The notes beneath the pieces are model-generated. The model saw only the letters and a list, made by a program, of their open reading frames with translations. It was not told the origin of the DNA and made no database searches. 19,743 nt of DNA from an uncultured Porphyromonadaceae bacterium (GTDB lineage Bacteria > Bacteroidota > Bacteroidia > Bacteroidales > Muribaculaceae), in assembly GCA_902475285.1 (NCBI GenBank), contig CABRZA010000027.1:1-19743 (forward strand), read 5' to 3'. This document shows positions 1-7,876 of the stretch, one piece after another; within the stretch, counting starts at the first letter, position 1; each line of letters starts with the position of its first letter. The position numbers and the translations under genes were made by a program.

Positions 1-20
1 GTAAAACTAACGTTTCTTCT

Positions 21-1688
21 ATGATTGAAAGGTATTTGACGCAGAGCGAGTTCACATCCTACGATGACTTCTGCAAGAATCTACACATAAATGTTCCTGA
101 TAATTTCAACTTCGCCTACGATGTTGTAGATGTCATCGCACGCGAAGACCCCTCGCGCCCGGCGTTGCTCTGGACCGATACCAATGGCTCCGAGCGCCGC
201 TTCACCTTCGCCGATATTTCCCGTCTCTCCGATGCCACGGCATCGTTCTTCGCGTCGGCCGGCATTGGTCGCGGCGACCGCGTGATGCTCATCCTCAAGC
301 GACACTGGCAATTCTGGACATCGATGATGGCACTCCATAAACTCGGTGCCATCGCTATTCCAGCCACGCATCTGCTCGCAACAAAAGACATAATTTACCG
401 TTGCGAGAAAGCCGATATAAAAATGATAGTAGCGGCCGGCGACGAAGACATCATCGCCCACGTCGAAGAGGCTTTCCCCGACTGCCCTACTCTTCAAACC
501 CTTGTTTCCACCGGACCTGTATGTCCCGATGGATGGCTTGACTTCGACAGCGGTGTTGATGCGGCAGCCCCGTTCGTTGCGCCTGAGAGCCGCAACGAGA
601 ACTCCGACGTCATGCTGCTCTACTTCACATCCGGCACGTCGGGCGAGCCGAAGATGGTGGCACATGATTTCACTTATCCCCTCGGCCACATCGTCACGGC
701 AGCCTATTGGCACAACCTTCACGCGGGTTCCCTCCATCTCACCGTGGCCGATACGGGTTGGGGAAAGGCTGTGTGGGGAAAGCTCTACGGCCAATGGCTC
801 GCCGGTGCCGAAGTGTTCGTATACGATTTCGACAAATTCGTGCCACAAAATCTTCTGAGGCAAATGGAACGTTACCGCATCACATCGTTCTGTGCGCCGC
901 CCACGGTCTACCGTTTCCTTATCCGCGAGGACATCAAGGCCTACGACCTCAGCGCACTTGAATGGTGCACCACCGCCGGCGAAGCTCTCAATGCCTCTGT
1001 GGCCGAGCGCTGGCGCCAACTTACGGGCATCGAGCTGCGCGAGGCTTTCGGCCAGACCGAGACGACGCTCACTGTTGGCACATTCCCATGGGTGAAGCCG
1101 CGCCCGGGCTCTATGGGGCTTCCGAATCCGCAGTACGACATCCGCGTGGTCGACAGCCATATGAACGACACGAAGCCCGGCGAAGAAGGAGAAATCGTAA
1201 TCCGAATATCCGACGACCGTCGGCCCGTAGGTCTTTTCCGCGAATACCTCGACGACCCGGAACTCACCCGAGAATCGTGGCACGACGGATACTATCATAC
1301 CGGCGATATAGCCTGGCGCGATGAAGACGGCTACTTCTGGTTCGTGGGGCGCAAGGACGACGTAATCAAGTCGTCGGGCTACCGCATAGGCCCGTTCGAA
1401 GTGGAGAGCGCGTGCCTCACGCATCCTGCCGTTGTGGAATGTGCCGTTACGGCCGTGCCCGACGAGGTGCGCGGGCAAGTGGTGAAAGCCACCATCGTCC
1501 TGGCCAAGGAATATGAAAGCCGCAATCCGGATGAACTCACGAAGGAGATTCAAAATCATGTGAAGCGCATCACTGCGCCTTATAAATATCCCCGTATCAT
1601 ACAGTTCGTCAAGGAATTGCCCAAGACCATATCGGGAAAGATACGCCATGTGGCCATCCGCCAGGCCGACCATGCCCGGCACGTTTGA
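21..1688 (+). CDS. AMP-binding acyl-CoA synthetase (medium-chain/acetyl-CoA synthetase-like)
   Basis: A 555-residue member of the ANL adenylating family, which activates a carboxylic acid with ATP to an acyl-adenylate and transfers it to coenzyme A in the cytoplasm. The phosphate-binding motif YFTSGTSGEPKM lies near residue 201, the acyl-adenylate motif GQTETT near 344, and the hinge region TGDIAWRDEDGYFWFVGRKDD near 427. The catalytic C-terminal lysine is K540 in PKTISGKIRH. Length and the absence of a fused domain fit acyl-CoA synthetases of the acetyl-/medium-chain type, but the substrate cannot be read from sequence. The ATG at 21 gives a normal family N-terminus; only 20 bases precede it, so its promoter and upstream partner are not visible. 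It converges on recG, with only 8 bases between the two stop codons. Confidence 0.93.
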   Translation: MIERYLTQSEFTSYDDFCKNLHINVPDNFNFAYDVVDVIAREDPSRPALLWTDTNGSERRFTFADISRLSDATASFFASAGIGRGDRVMLILKRHWQFWTSMMALHKLGAIAIPATHLLATKDIIYRCEKADIKMIVAAGDEDIIAHVEEAFPDCPTLQTLVSTGPVCPDGWLDFDSGVDAAAPFVAPESRNENSDVMLLYFTSGTSGEPKMVAHDFTYPLGHIVTAAYWHNLHAGSLHLTVADTGWGKAVWGKLYGQWLAGAEVFVYDFDKFVPQNLLRQMERYRITSFCAPPTVYRFLIREDIKAYDLSALEWCTTAGEALNASVAERWRQLTGIELREAFGQTETTLTVGTFPWVKPRPGSMGLPNPQYDIRVVDSHMNDTKPGEEGEIVIRISDDRRPVGLFREYLDDPELTRESWHDGYYHTGDIAWRDEDGYFWFVGRKDDVIKSSGYRIGPFEVESACLTHPAVVECAVTAVPDEVRGQVVKATIVLAKEYESRNPDELTKEIQNHVKRITAPYKYPRIIQFVKELPKTISGKIRHVAIRQADHARHV

Positions 1689-1696
1689 TTTTTCGG

Positions 1697-3802
1697 TCAG
1701 CTAATCTGACTCCAGTCGATATTGCGCTTTATCTGTTCGGCGAGTGCGTGGGCGAATGCCTGGTTCTCGGGTGCCGACAGCGAAGGGTCTGAGTCGAGAA
1801 GTTTTTCGGCGGCACGTCGCGCGAGCTGGATGATTTGGCCGTCGGTGGCCGGATTGGCTATCTTCAAATCGAAAGGCAATCCGCTCTGTGCCGTACCCTC
1901 GATGTCGCCCGGGCCGCGGAGCTGCATGTCGGCTTCGGCTATGACAAAACCGTCGTTGGTCGACGTCATTATCTCCAACCGGTTGCGGGTGGCGGCGGCG
2001 ATATTGTACTTCGACATGAGCACGCAATAGCTGCGGTCGGCTCCACGCCCCACACGTCCGCGCAATTGGTGCAACTGCGACAGGCCGAAGCGCTCGGCAT
2101 TCTCGATAATCATTGTGGTGGCGTTGGGTACATTTACACCCACTTCTATCACGGTCGTAGCCACAAGCACAGCGGCCTGCCCGGATGCAAACAACTGCAT
2201 CTGCTCCTCTTTGTCGGCCGGTTTGAGGCGGCCATGCACGAGCGCTACACGATATGGAGCATATGCACGTTTGGCGTATTCGTAGCCCTCTTCGACACTT
2301 TTGAGGTCGAGTTTCTCATTCTCCTCGACTAGCGGATACACGATATAGACCTGATGCCCGCTGTCGAGTTGGCGCCTTACGGCGGCTTCGATTTTCTGAC
2401 GGCTGTTGTCGAAACGCAGAACAGTCTGCACCGGCTTTCGTCCCGGTGGCAGCTCGTCGATTACCGACACGTCGAGATCACCGTAGACGGTCATGGCCAG
2501 CGTGCGCGGTATGGGTGTGGCCGTCATCACAAGTATATGCGGCGGTATGCGGCTTTTGCCCCACAAACGGGCCCTCTGGGCCACGCCGAAGCGGTGCTGT
2601 TCGTCGATAACGGCCATGCCGAGATTCTGAAACTCGACGTTGTCCTCTATCACCGCATGTGTGCCTACAAGGATATGGAGACGCCCGTCGGCAAGTTGTT
2701 CGGCTATGTCGCGCCGTTCCTTGGCCTTTGTCGACCCTGTGAGGAGCCTTACATTAAGGCCCAGTTTCGCCGTGAGTCCGCGCAGAGTCTCGTAGTGCTG
2801 GCCGGCAAGAATTTCCGTAGGCGCCATAAGACATGCCTGGAAGCCGTTGTCGATGGCGAGGAGCATGGCCATGAGTGCCACGAGAGTCTTGCCCGACCCA
2901 ACGTCGCCCTGCACGAGCCGGTTCATCTGGCGGCCGCCCATTATGTCGGCGCGGATTTCCTTTACTACGCGCTTCTGGGCGCCGGTGAGTTCGAACGGCA
3001 GACACTGATAATAGAAATCGTTGAACCATCGCCCTACCCTCGGCATCACATATCCTTGAAGCTCGGCCTTACGGCGGCGCGAGCGACGCAGCATGTCGAC
3101 CTGGATGAAGAACAGTTCGTCGAATTTAAGGCGCAGTCTTGCCGCGTCGAGGTCGGCGGCCGATGATGGATTGTGGATGTTACGCAAAGCCTTGTCGAGA
3201 GGCATAAGCCGCAGCGCGTCCACTGTCGACGGTGGAAGAGTGTCGACGATGGGGCGGTTCAGCCCGTCGAGGACTGCATTGACAGCTGCATGGATTGTGC
3301 GGCCGCTTATATTCTTTCGCCGGAGTTTCTCTGTGAGAGGATATATCGGCCGCACGGTTTCCGCCGTTACGGCAGCATCGGGCGAATCGGCTTCGGGATG
3401 CACCATTTGGAGGAAGCCGTTGAACGAAGATATTTTGCCGAATAGTTGATAGACGCTTCCGGCGCGGAGCTTGTCGCGAACGAAACGTATGCCTTTGAAC
3501 CACACACACTCCAATGTGGCCGTACCGTCGGTGAAAAGACCGGTAAGACGCATCTTCGCACCTTCGCCCTGAATGTTGAAGCTCACAAAACGCCCCTTCA
3601 CCTGAACGTATGTATCGGGGGGGACGGCGTTGGTATGGAGCTCGCGGACGGTGTATACTTTCGACTTGTCGATGTACGACGTCGGGAAGTGGCGCAACAG
3701 GTCGGCGGCGGTATGTATGCCGAGTTCGGAGGCCATGAGCTTGGCTCGCTCCGGGCCTATTCCTTTTATGAACTTTATATCGGTACGCGCCAGAGTGAAC
3801 AT
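1697..3802 (-). CDS. recG: ATP-dependent DNA helicase RecG
   Basis: A 701-residue superfamily 2 helicase that reverses stalled replication forks and moves Holliday junctions; E. coli RecG is 693 residues. The N-terminal third is the wedge/OB-fold region that grips branched DNA (KGIGPERAKLMASELGI at the start). The helicase core follows: Walker A GDVGSGKT with K305, Walker B DEQH at 400-403, then MTATPIPRT, and QLRGRVGRG (motif VI) in the C-terminal lobe. The C-terminal TRG-type region is intact and the protein ends in NIDWSQIS. It is the last gene of the minus-strand run that begins at pyrB, starting 3 bases after the ispD stop codon, so it is probably co-transcribed with ispD and glyA. No frameshift or missing motif is seen. 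Confidence 0.97.
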   Translation of the reverse strand: MFTLARTDIKFIKGIGPERAKLMASELGIHTAADLLRHFPTSYIDKSKVYTVRELHTNAVPPDTYVQVKGRFVSFNIQGEGAKMRLTGLFTDGTATLECVWFKGIRFVRDKLRAGSVYQLFGKISSFNGFLQMVHPEADSPDAAVTAETVRPIYPLTEKLRRKNISGRTIHAAVNAVLDGLNRPIVDTLPPSTVDALRLMPLDKALRNIHNPSSAADLDAARLRLKFDELFFIQVDMLRRSRRRKAELQGYVMPRVGRWFNDFYYQCLPFELTGAQKRVVKEIRADIMGGRQMNRLVQGDVGSGKTLVALMAMLLAIDNGFQACLMAPTEILAGQHYETLRGLTAKLGLNVRLLTGSTKAKERRDIAEQLADGRLHILVGTHAVIEDNVEFQNLGMAVIDEQHRFGVAQRARLWGKSRIPPHILVMTATPIPRTLAMTVYGDLDVSVIDELPPGRKPVQTVLRFDNSRQKIEAAVRRQLDSGHQVYIVYPLVEENEKLDLKSVEEGYEYAKRAYAPYRVALVHGRLKPADKEEQMQLFASGQAAVLVATTVIEVGVNVPNATTMIIENAERFGLSQLHQLRGRVGRGADRSYCVLMSKYNIAAATRNRLEIMTSTNDGFVIAEADMQLRGPGDIEGTAQSGLPFDLKIANPATDGQIIQLARRAAEKLLDSDPSLSAPENQAFAHALAEQIKRNIDWSQIS

Positions 3803-3805
3803 GTG

Positions 3806-4552
3806 TCAGGAATGAGCTTCTGTCCTGCGAGCCAAGAAGAGTTCGGCGATGACGATGTCGTCGGGGTGCGTGATTTTGATATTTGTCCGTTCGCCGTCGA
3901 CCACCACAATGCTGCATCCGCCGTATTGCGCTGCGATTGTGGCGTCGTCCGAACTGTCGAGACGGCTGTCGGAGTGTTTGAGCGCCTCTTCGTAAGCTCT
4001 GAATATAGCTCCGGCACGAAATGTCTGCGGCGTCTGCACGCATCGGTAGTTGTCGCGCAGTCGGGGCACGCCGTAGCCTTCGCACATCTCCTCCACAGAA
4101 TCGGTGGGCGCATAGCCGGGTACGGCGGCTGCATTGCCTTCGGCCACGCTGCTGATGAGCTTGCGTATGAGTTGCGGCGATACCAACGGGCGTGCGCCGT
4201 CGTGAATCATGATTACGGAATCGTCGGAGGCTCCCTCCGCGCGGCAGGCGGCAAGGGCGCGGCGCACGGTTTCGCTTCGCGTGCTGCCGCCTATGGCTAT
4301 CGTCGCAGGAGACTCATAAGCGTACCTCTCGCAAAGGTGGCGCCATATGGCATCGCCGTCGTCGGACAGCATCAGTATGATTTTTGCCTCGGGCAGCGCA
4401 CGGTGAAAGGCGTCGACGGTGGTCATAAGCACTGTCGACGGGCCCAAAGGCAAGAACTGCTTTGGAATATCGGAGCCGAAACGGGTGCCGGTGCCCGCAG
4501 CGACAATCACCGCAAAGACACCGGCACCGGTACAGACAGTAGGGTTTACCAT
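3806..4552 (-). CDS. ispD: 2-C-methyl-D-erythritol 4-phosphate cytidylyltransferase IspD
   Basis: A 248-residue cytidylyltransferase of the MEP isoprenoid pathway, joining CTP and methylerythritol phosphate to form CDP-methylerythritol. The nucleotide-binding signature AAGTGTRFGSDIPKQF is at about residues 18-33, including R24 and K31, and HDGARPL sits near residue 117, as in the family. The C-terminus contains NIKITHPDDI, the usual IspD ending. The ATG at 4552 is the only reasonable start and gives about 10 residues before the first strand. Its start overlaps the glyA stop codon by 7 bases, which suggests translational coupling. A later pathway enzyme, ispH, lies in the opposite operon of this window. 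Confidence 0.96.
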   Translation of the reverse strand: MVNPTVCTGAGVFAVIVAAGTGTRFGSDIPKQFLPLGPSTVLMTTVDAFHRALPEAKIILMLSDDGDAIWRHLCERYAYESPATIAIGGSTRSETVRRALAACRAEGASDDSVIMIHDGARPLVSPQLIRKLISSVAEGNAAAVPGYAPTDSVEEMCEGYGVPRLRDNYRCVQTPQTFRAGAIFRAYEEALKHSDSRLDSSDDATIAAQYGGCSIVVVDGERTNIKITHPDDIVIAELFLARRTEAHS

Positions 4553-5826
4553 GCGAATACCGGACGGTCCTTCATCATGTCGACTACCTTGGCGCCGACA
4601 GCAGCTATGGTCGAGCTGTTCTCGGGGTCGCGCAGCACAGTGTCGATGAGTTCGGCTATTATGCCCATTTCGTTCTCTTTCAGGCCGCGTGTGGTGATGG
4701 CGGGAGTGCCGAGGCGTATGCCCGAGGTCTGGAAGGGCGAACGGCTGTCGAAGGGCACCATATTCTTGTTGGCGGTAATGTGAGCCTCCACAAGTACGCG
4801 TTCTGCCACCTTGCCGGTGAGATCGGGATAGTTGCCGCGCAAGTCGATTAGGATGCAGTGATTGTCGGTACCGCCCGACACAATCTTATAGCCCATGTCG
4901 GCCATGGCCTGGGCGAGAGTCTTGGCATTTGTGCGTACCTGGTCCTGATATGTACGGAACTCGGGCTGCAGCGCTTCATGGAATGCTACGGCCTTGGCGG
5001 CTATGACGTGCTCCAGCGGGCCGCCCTGTACGCCGGGGAATACGGCCGAGTCGAGCAGCGACGACATCATGCGCACCTGTCCCTTGGGCGTCTTTTTGCC
5101 CCAAGGATTCTCGAAGTCCTTGCCCATGAGGATTATGCCGCCACGCGGGCCACGGAGTGTTTTGTGAGTGGTAGAGGTGACGATATGAGCGTATTTGAGA
5201 GGATTGTCGAGCAGTCCGGCAGCGATAAGTCCGGCCGGATGGGCCATGTCGACCATGAAGATGGCGCCTATTTTGTCGGCCACGGCACGCATGCGGGCGT
5301 AGTCCCATTCGCGCGAGTATGCGCTGGCGCCGCCAATGATGAGCTTCGGACGTTCGCGGAGGCATACTTCTTCGAAGGCATCATAGTCAACGAGGCCGCT
5401 TTCAGCATTTACATTATACTCCAATGCCGTGAACATCAGGCCGGAGAAATTCACGGGGCTACCGTGGCTGAGATGACCGCCTTGGCTGAGATTCAGGCCT
5501 ATGAATTTGTCGCCGGCGTTCAGGCAAGCCATGAACACCGCCATGTTGGCCTGAGCACCCGAGTGTGGCTGCACGTTGACATACTCGGCGCCGAAGAGGC
5601 GTTTGAGACGTTCGCGGGCGAGCTCTTCGACTTGGTCAACCACCTCGCAGCCGCCGTAATAGCGGTGTCCGGGATAACCCTCGGCATATTTGTTGGTGAG
5701 GCACGAACCCATGGCTTTCATCACTTCCGTGCTAACATAGTTCTCTGAAGCGATGAGCTCGATGCCCTCGGTCTGGCGCCGGTTCTCGGCGGCAATCAAG
5801 TCGAAAATGGCTGTATCGTTTTGCAT
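4546..5826 (-). CDS. glyA: Serine hydroxymethyltransferase
   Basis: A 426-residue PLP enzyme that interconverts serine and glycine and charges tetrahydrofolate with a one-carbon unit, feeding purine, thymidylate and methionine synthesis. Visible signatures are ELIASENY near residues 23-30, NKYAEGYPGHRYYGG at 45-59, the substrate/PLP segment VDMAHPAGL at about 192-200, and the PLP lysine K222 in TSTTHKTLRGPRGG. Its length is close to the roughly 417 residues usual in bacteria. It follows the flavin reductase gene after 24 bases and overlaps ispD by 7 bases. I found no TAnnTTTG promoter in the short gap upstream, so it is probably read from the pyrB promoter or from one inside the preceding gene. 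Confidence 0.98.
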   Translation of the reverse strand: MQNDTAIFDLIAAENRRQTEGIELIASENYVSTEVMKAMGSCLTNKYAEGYPGHRYYGGCEVVDQVEELARERLKRLFGAEYVNVQPHSGAQANMAVFMACLNAGDKFIGLNLSQGGHLSHGSPVNFSGLMFTALEYNVNAESGLVDYDAFEEVCLRERPKLIIGGASAYSREWDYARMRAVADKIGAIFMVDMAHPAGLIAAGLLDNPLKYAHIVTSTTHKTLRGPRGGIILMGKDFENPWGKKTPKGQVRMMSSLLDSAVFPGVQGGPLEHVIAAKAVAFHEALQPEFRTYQDQVRTNAKTLAQAMADMGYKIVSGGTDNHCILIDLRGNYPDLTGKVAERVLVEAHITANKNMVPFDSRSPFQTSGIRLGTPAITTRGLKENEMGIIAELIDTVLRDPENSSTIAAVGAKVVDMMKDRPVFAW

Positions 5827-5850
5827 TGTGAGTGTATGTTGATAAGGATT

Positions 5851-6414
5851 TTACGATTTCTTTCTTACTGAGAATCCGAAAGTACCGAGCTGCACACCCT
5901 GAGCGAAATAGGCGCCGTGCGAATAGCTCGCCAGACCAGAGCGCTCGAGCTCGAAACGGTCGGTTTCGGGATTGAAGTAACTTTCGTCGGCAAGCACGTC
6001 GATGACTTCAGCTATGAACATGTCGTGACTGCCGAGCGACAGTATGCTCTTCACCCGACATTCGATGGATATGGGAGATTCGGCCACTGCCGGGCACTGA
6101 ACTCCCACACCGGGATATTTATGAAGGCCGGTGAGTTCCCATTTGTCGCAATCGGCTCCGCTGCGCACACCACAAAGGTCGGTGGCGCGCACCATCGATT
6201 CGGTGGTGAGGTTGATGGTGAACTGCATGTTGCTCTTTATTATGCCGTAGGAATGACGCTCGGGGCGCACGGATATGTAGAGCAAGGCCGGATTGGTGCA
6301 TATTGTACCGGTCCATGCAACCGTAATGAGGTTGGACCGGTCGGCATCGCCGCAACTCACCAGCACGGCAGGGGCGGGATAGACAAGTGTTCCGGGTTTC
6401 CAGACTCTTTTCAT
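5851..6414 (-). CDS. Flavin reductase family protein (flavoredoxin-like)
   Basis: A 187-residue protein of the flavin-reductase-like, FMN-binding split-barrel family. The N-terminal segment KPGTLVYPAPAVLVSCGD, then NLITVAWTGTICTNPALLYISVRPERHS and the middle segment FTINLTTESMVRATDLCGVRSG, are typical of the flavoredoxin-type branch, which binds FMN and passes electrons or reduces free flavin. It lacks an additional NAD-binding or rubredoxin domain. The physiological partner is unknown. Its start codon is 1 base beyond the pyrI stop codon and it precedes glyA by 24 bases, so it is co-transcribed with the pyrimidine genes. Several cysteines (about C20, C39, C80, C89) could make it redox-sensitive, but that is inference. 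Confidence 0.88.
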   Translation of the reverse strand: MKRVWKPGTLVYPAPAVLVSCGDADRSNLITVAWTGTICTNPALLYISVRPERHSYGIIKSNMQFTINLTTESMVRATDLCGVRSGADCDKWELTGLHKYPGVGVQCPAVAESPISIECRVKSILSLGSHDMFIAEVIDVLADESYFNPETDRFELERSGLASYSHGAYFAQGVQLGTFGFSVRKKS

Positions 6415-6415
6415 G

Positions 6416-6877
6416 TCATATTATCACGGCGTCGGCGCCGGCCACGTGGCAATTGCAATAATGGCACACCAACTCCGGACCGTCGGGATTGCCTACGTCG
6501 AAGCGTGTGGCCATCGGTTCGTGATTGGTGATGCACTTGGGATTGGGGCAACGCACCACTCCCGTGAGAACCGAAGGCAACTCAACGGGGTGCTTCGATA
6601 GCACCGTATAATCGCGGATGATGTTGACCGTGGCAGATGGCGCAACGACGGCTATGCGGTCGAGGGTGGCGCGGTCGAACTCTATGCCATCGACTTTGAT
6701 GATTCCCTTTCGGCCGAGTCGGCGGCTGGGAAGGTTGTTGCCTATGGTCACGCCATTGGTCATTTTGTCGATGCCGAGGATATGCGCCACTTTGAAAAGT
6801 GCGTCGGCGGGAATATGGTCGACCACAGTACCGGCGGCAAGGGCCGACACGGCAAGTTCGGTTTTCTGCTGGCTCAT
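6416..6877 (-). CDS. pyrI: Aspartate carbamoyltransferase regulatory subunit PyrI
   Basis: A 153-residue regulatory chain of aspartate transcarbamoylase, the same length as E. coli PyrI. The N-terminal domain (about 1-100) is the allosteric nucleotide-binding part, with ALAAGTVVDHIP near residues 12-23 and IGNNLPSRRLGRKGIIKV near 45-62. The C-terminal zinc domain has four cysteines, C110, C115, C138 and C141, in the CPNPKC...CHYC arrangement that holds zinc and contacts the catalytic chain. The presence of PyrI implies that this organism's ATCase is the nucleotide-controlled dodecamer type. The start codon overlaps the pyrB stop codon in an ATGA junction, which suits stoichiometric synthesis of the two chains. 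Confidence 0.97.
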   Translation of the reverse strand: MSQQKTELAVSALAAGTVVDHIPADALFKVAHILGIDKMTNGVTIGNNLPSRRLGRKGIIKVDGIEFDRATLDRIAVVAPSATVNIIRDYTVLSKHPVELPSVLTGVVRCPNPKCITNHEPMATRFDVGNPDGPELVCHYCNCHVAGADAVII

Positions 6878-7797
6878 TTCTGCAAGGGATTTATGCCTAA
6901 GGCATTTGTTATGATTGCCTGACGGGCGTAGACGCCGTTGCGGGCCTGTTCGAAATAGTAGGCCTTGGGGTTGTCGTCGACGTCGCGGTCGATTTCATTC
7001 ACGCGCGGCAGCGGATGTAGAATGCGCAGTGTCGGTTTTGAGTCGGCCAACATGCAGTTGCGCAGCGTATAGAGATTTTTCACCCTCTCATACTCCATAA
7101 TGTCGGTGAAACGTTCGCGCTGCACGCGGGTCATGTAGAGTATGTCGCTCGCGTTGATTACCTCGGGCGAGAACTCGGTATGTTCGTGATATTCTATACC
7201 GTTTTCCTTGCACAAGTCGAGATATTGTTGCGGCATGCGCAGCTCGGGCGACGATACAAAATGAAATGTGGGCTTGAAATACCGGAGGGCTTGCAGAAGA
7301 GAGTGGACTGTGCGGCCGTATTTCAGGTCGCCGACCATGGCGATTGTGAGATGGTCAAGCCGTCCTTGTGTTTTGAGGATAGAGTACAGGTCGAGGAGTG
7401 TCTGCGAGGGATGCTGGTTGGCGCCGTCGCCGGCATTTACGATAGGCACGTCGGTTACCTCGGTGGCATAGCGTGCCGCACCTTCGAGAAAATGCCGCAT
7501 CACGATGAGGTCGGCATAGTTCGACACCATCTTTATGGTGTCTTTGAGCGTCTCACCCTTTGATGTACTCGAAGTGGCGGCATCGGAAAAACCGATAACG
7601 CGACCTCCGAGACGGTTTACTGCGGTTTCGAAACTAAGACGTGTGCGTGTGGAGGGCTCGAAGAAAAGCGTGGCCACCACTTTGCCGTCGAGAAGACGAC
7701 AGTTGGGGTGCTGCTCGAAGAACCGCGCCCGCTCGAGCAAGGCGAGAATGTCGTCGCGGTTCAGGTCGTCGATAGCGACCAAACTTTGTGTGTCCAT
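6874..7797 (-). CDS. pyrB: Aspartate carbamoyltransferase catalytic subunit PyrB
   Basis: A 307-residue catalytic chain of ATCase, which condenses carbamoyl phosphate and aspartate to carbamoyl aspartate in de novo pyrimidine synthesis; E. coli PyrB is 311 residues. The carbamoyl-phosphate motif FEPSTRTR spans about 46-53, the mobile-loop lysine is K80 in STSKGET, and the HPLPRVNEID motif lies near residue 267. It is the first gene of the minus-strand run pyrB-pyrI-flavin reductase-glyA-ispD-recG and has its own promoter immediately upstream, with a predicted 5' leader of only about 15-20 bases. That leader is too short for the pyrimidine-sensing attenuator known upstream of enterobacterial pyrBI. 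Confidence 0.98.
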   Translation of the reverse strand: MDTQSLVAIDDLNRDDILALLERARFFEQHPNCRLLDGKVVATLFFEPSTRTRLSFETAVNRLGGRVIGFSDAATSSTSKGETLKDTIKMVSNYADLIVMRHFLEGAARYATEVTDVPIVNAGDGANQHPSQTLLDLYSILKTQGRLDHLTIAMVGDLKYGRTVHSLLQALRYFKPTFHFVSSPELRMPQQYLDLCKENGIEYHEHTEFSPEVINASDILYMTRVQRERFTDIMEYERVKNLYTLRNCMLADSKPTLRILHPLPRVNEIDRDVDDNPKAYYFEQARNGVYARQAIITNALGINPLQK

Positions 7798-7819
7798 TTT
7801 GGGCTTGGTTTTGACAGCA

Positions 7820-7851
7820 CAAAGTTACGACATTTCCATCACCCCCGCAAA
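7820..7851 (-). promoter_or_regulatory. Bacteroidetes-type promoter of the pyrB operon
   Basis: Reading the minus strand, TTTG at 7851-7848 is followed after 20 bases by TAACTTTG at 7827-7820. This matches the Bacteroidetes sigma-ABfr consensus TTTG/TTG, about 19-20 bp, TAnnTTTG. Transcription would begin near 7812-7815, about 15-20 bases before the pyrB ATG at 7797. Confidence 0.8.
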
Positions 7852-7860
7852 CGTTTTTGC
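7847..7860. promoter_or_regulatory. Candidate operator: LacI/PurR-like palindrome over the pyrB -33 element
   Basis: GCAAACGTTTTTGC is an inverted repeat with arms GCAAA and TTTGC and a perfect inner palindrome AAACGTTT. The central CG flanked by AAA/TTT is typical of LacI-family operators, and the core GCAAnCGnTT agrees with the E. coli PurR consensus as I remember it. It overlaps the TTTG -33 element of the pyrB promoter, where bound protein would block transcription. A chance palindrome is possible; no regulator gene is present in the window. Confidence 0.35.
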
Positions 7861-7876
7861 AGTCGCAATGGATATT

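Noticed and set aside
81..1682. 533-residue open frame antisense to the acyl-CoA synthetase
   Set aside because: It lies entirely inside a gene with clear family motifs and has no recognisable domain. G+C-rich codons with few A/T-rich triplets make long antisense frames common here.
3446..4783. 445-residue plus-strand frame across the end of glyA, ispD and the start of recG
   Set aside because: It spans three well-supported genes on the other strand and shows no family motif.
5827..5850. Separate promoter or tetrahydrofolate riboswitch for glyA
   Set aside because: The 24-base gap has no TAnnTTTG element and cannot hold a riboswitch.
7798..7820. Pyrimidine-responsive attenuator or leader peptide before pyrB
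   Set aside because: The predicted leader is only about 15-20 bases, too short for a leader peptide and hairpins.
7798..7876. Intergenic inverted repeat considered as a terminator for the 159-residue gene
   Set aside because: The stem has only five pairs and is not followed by a T-run on the minus strand; overlap with the pyrB -33 box fits an operator better.
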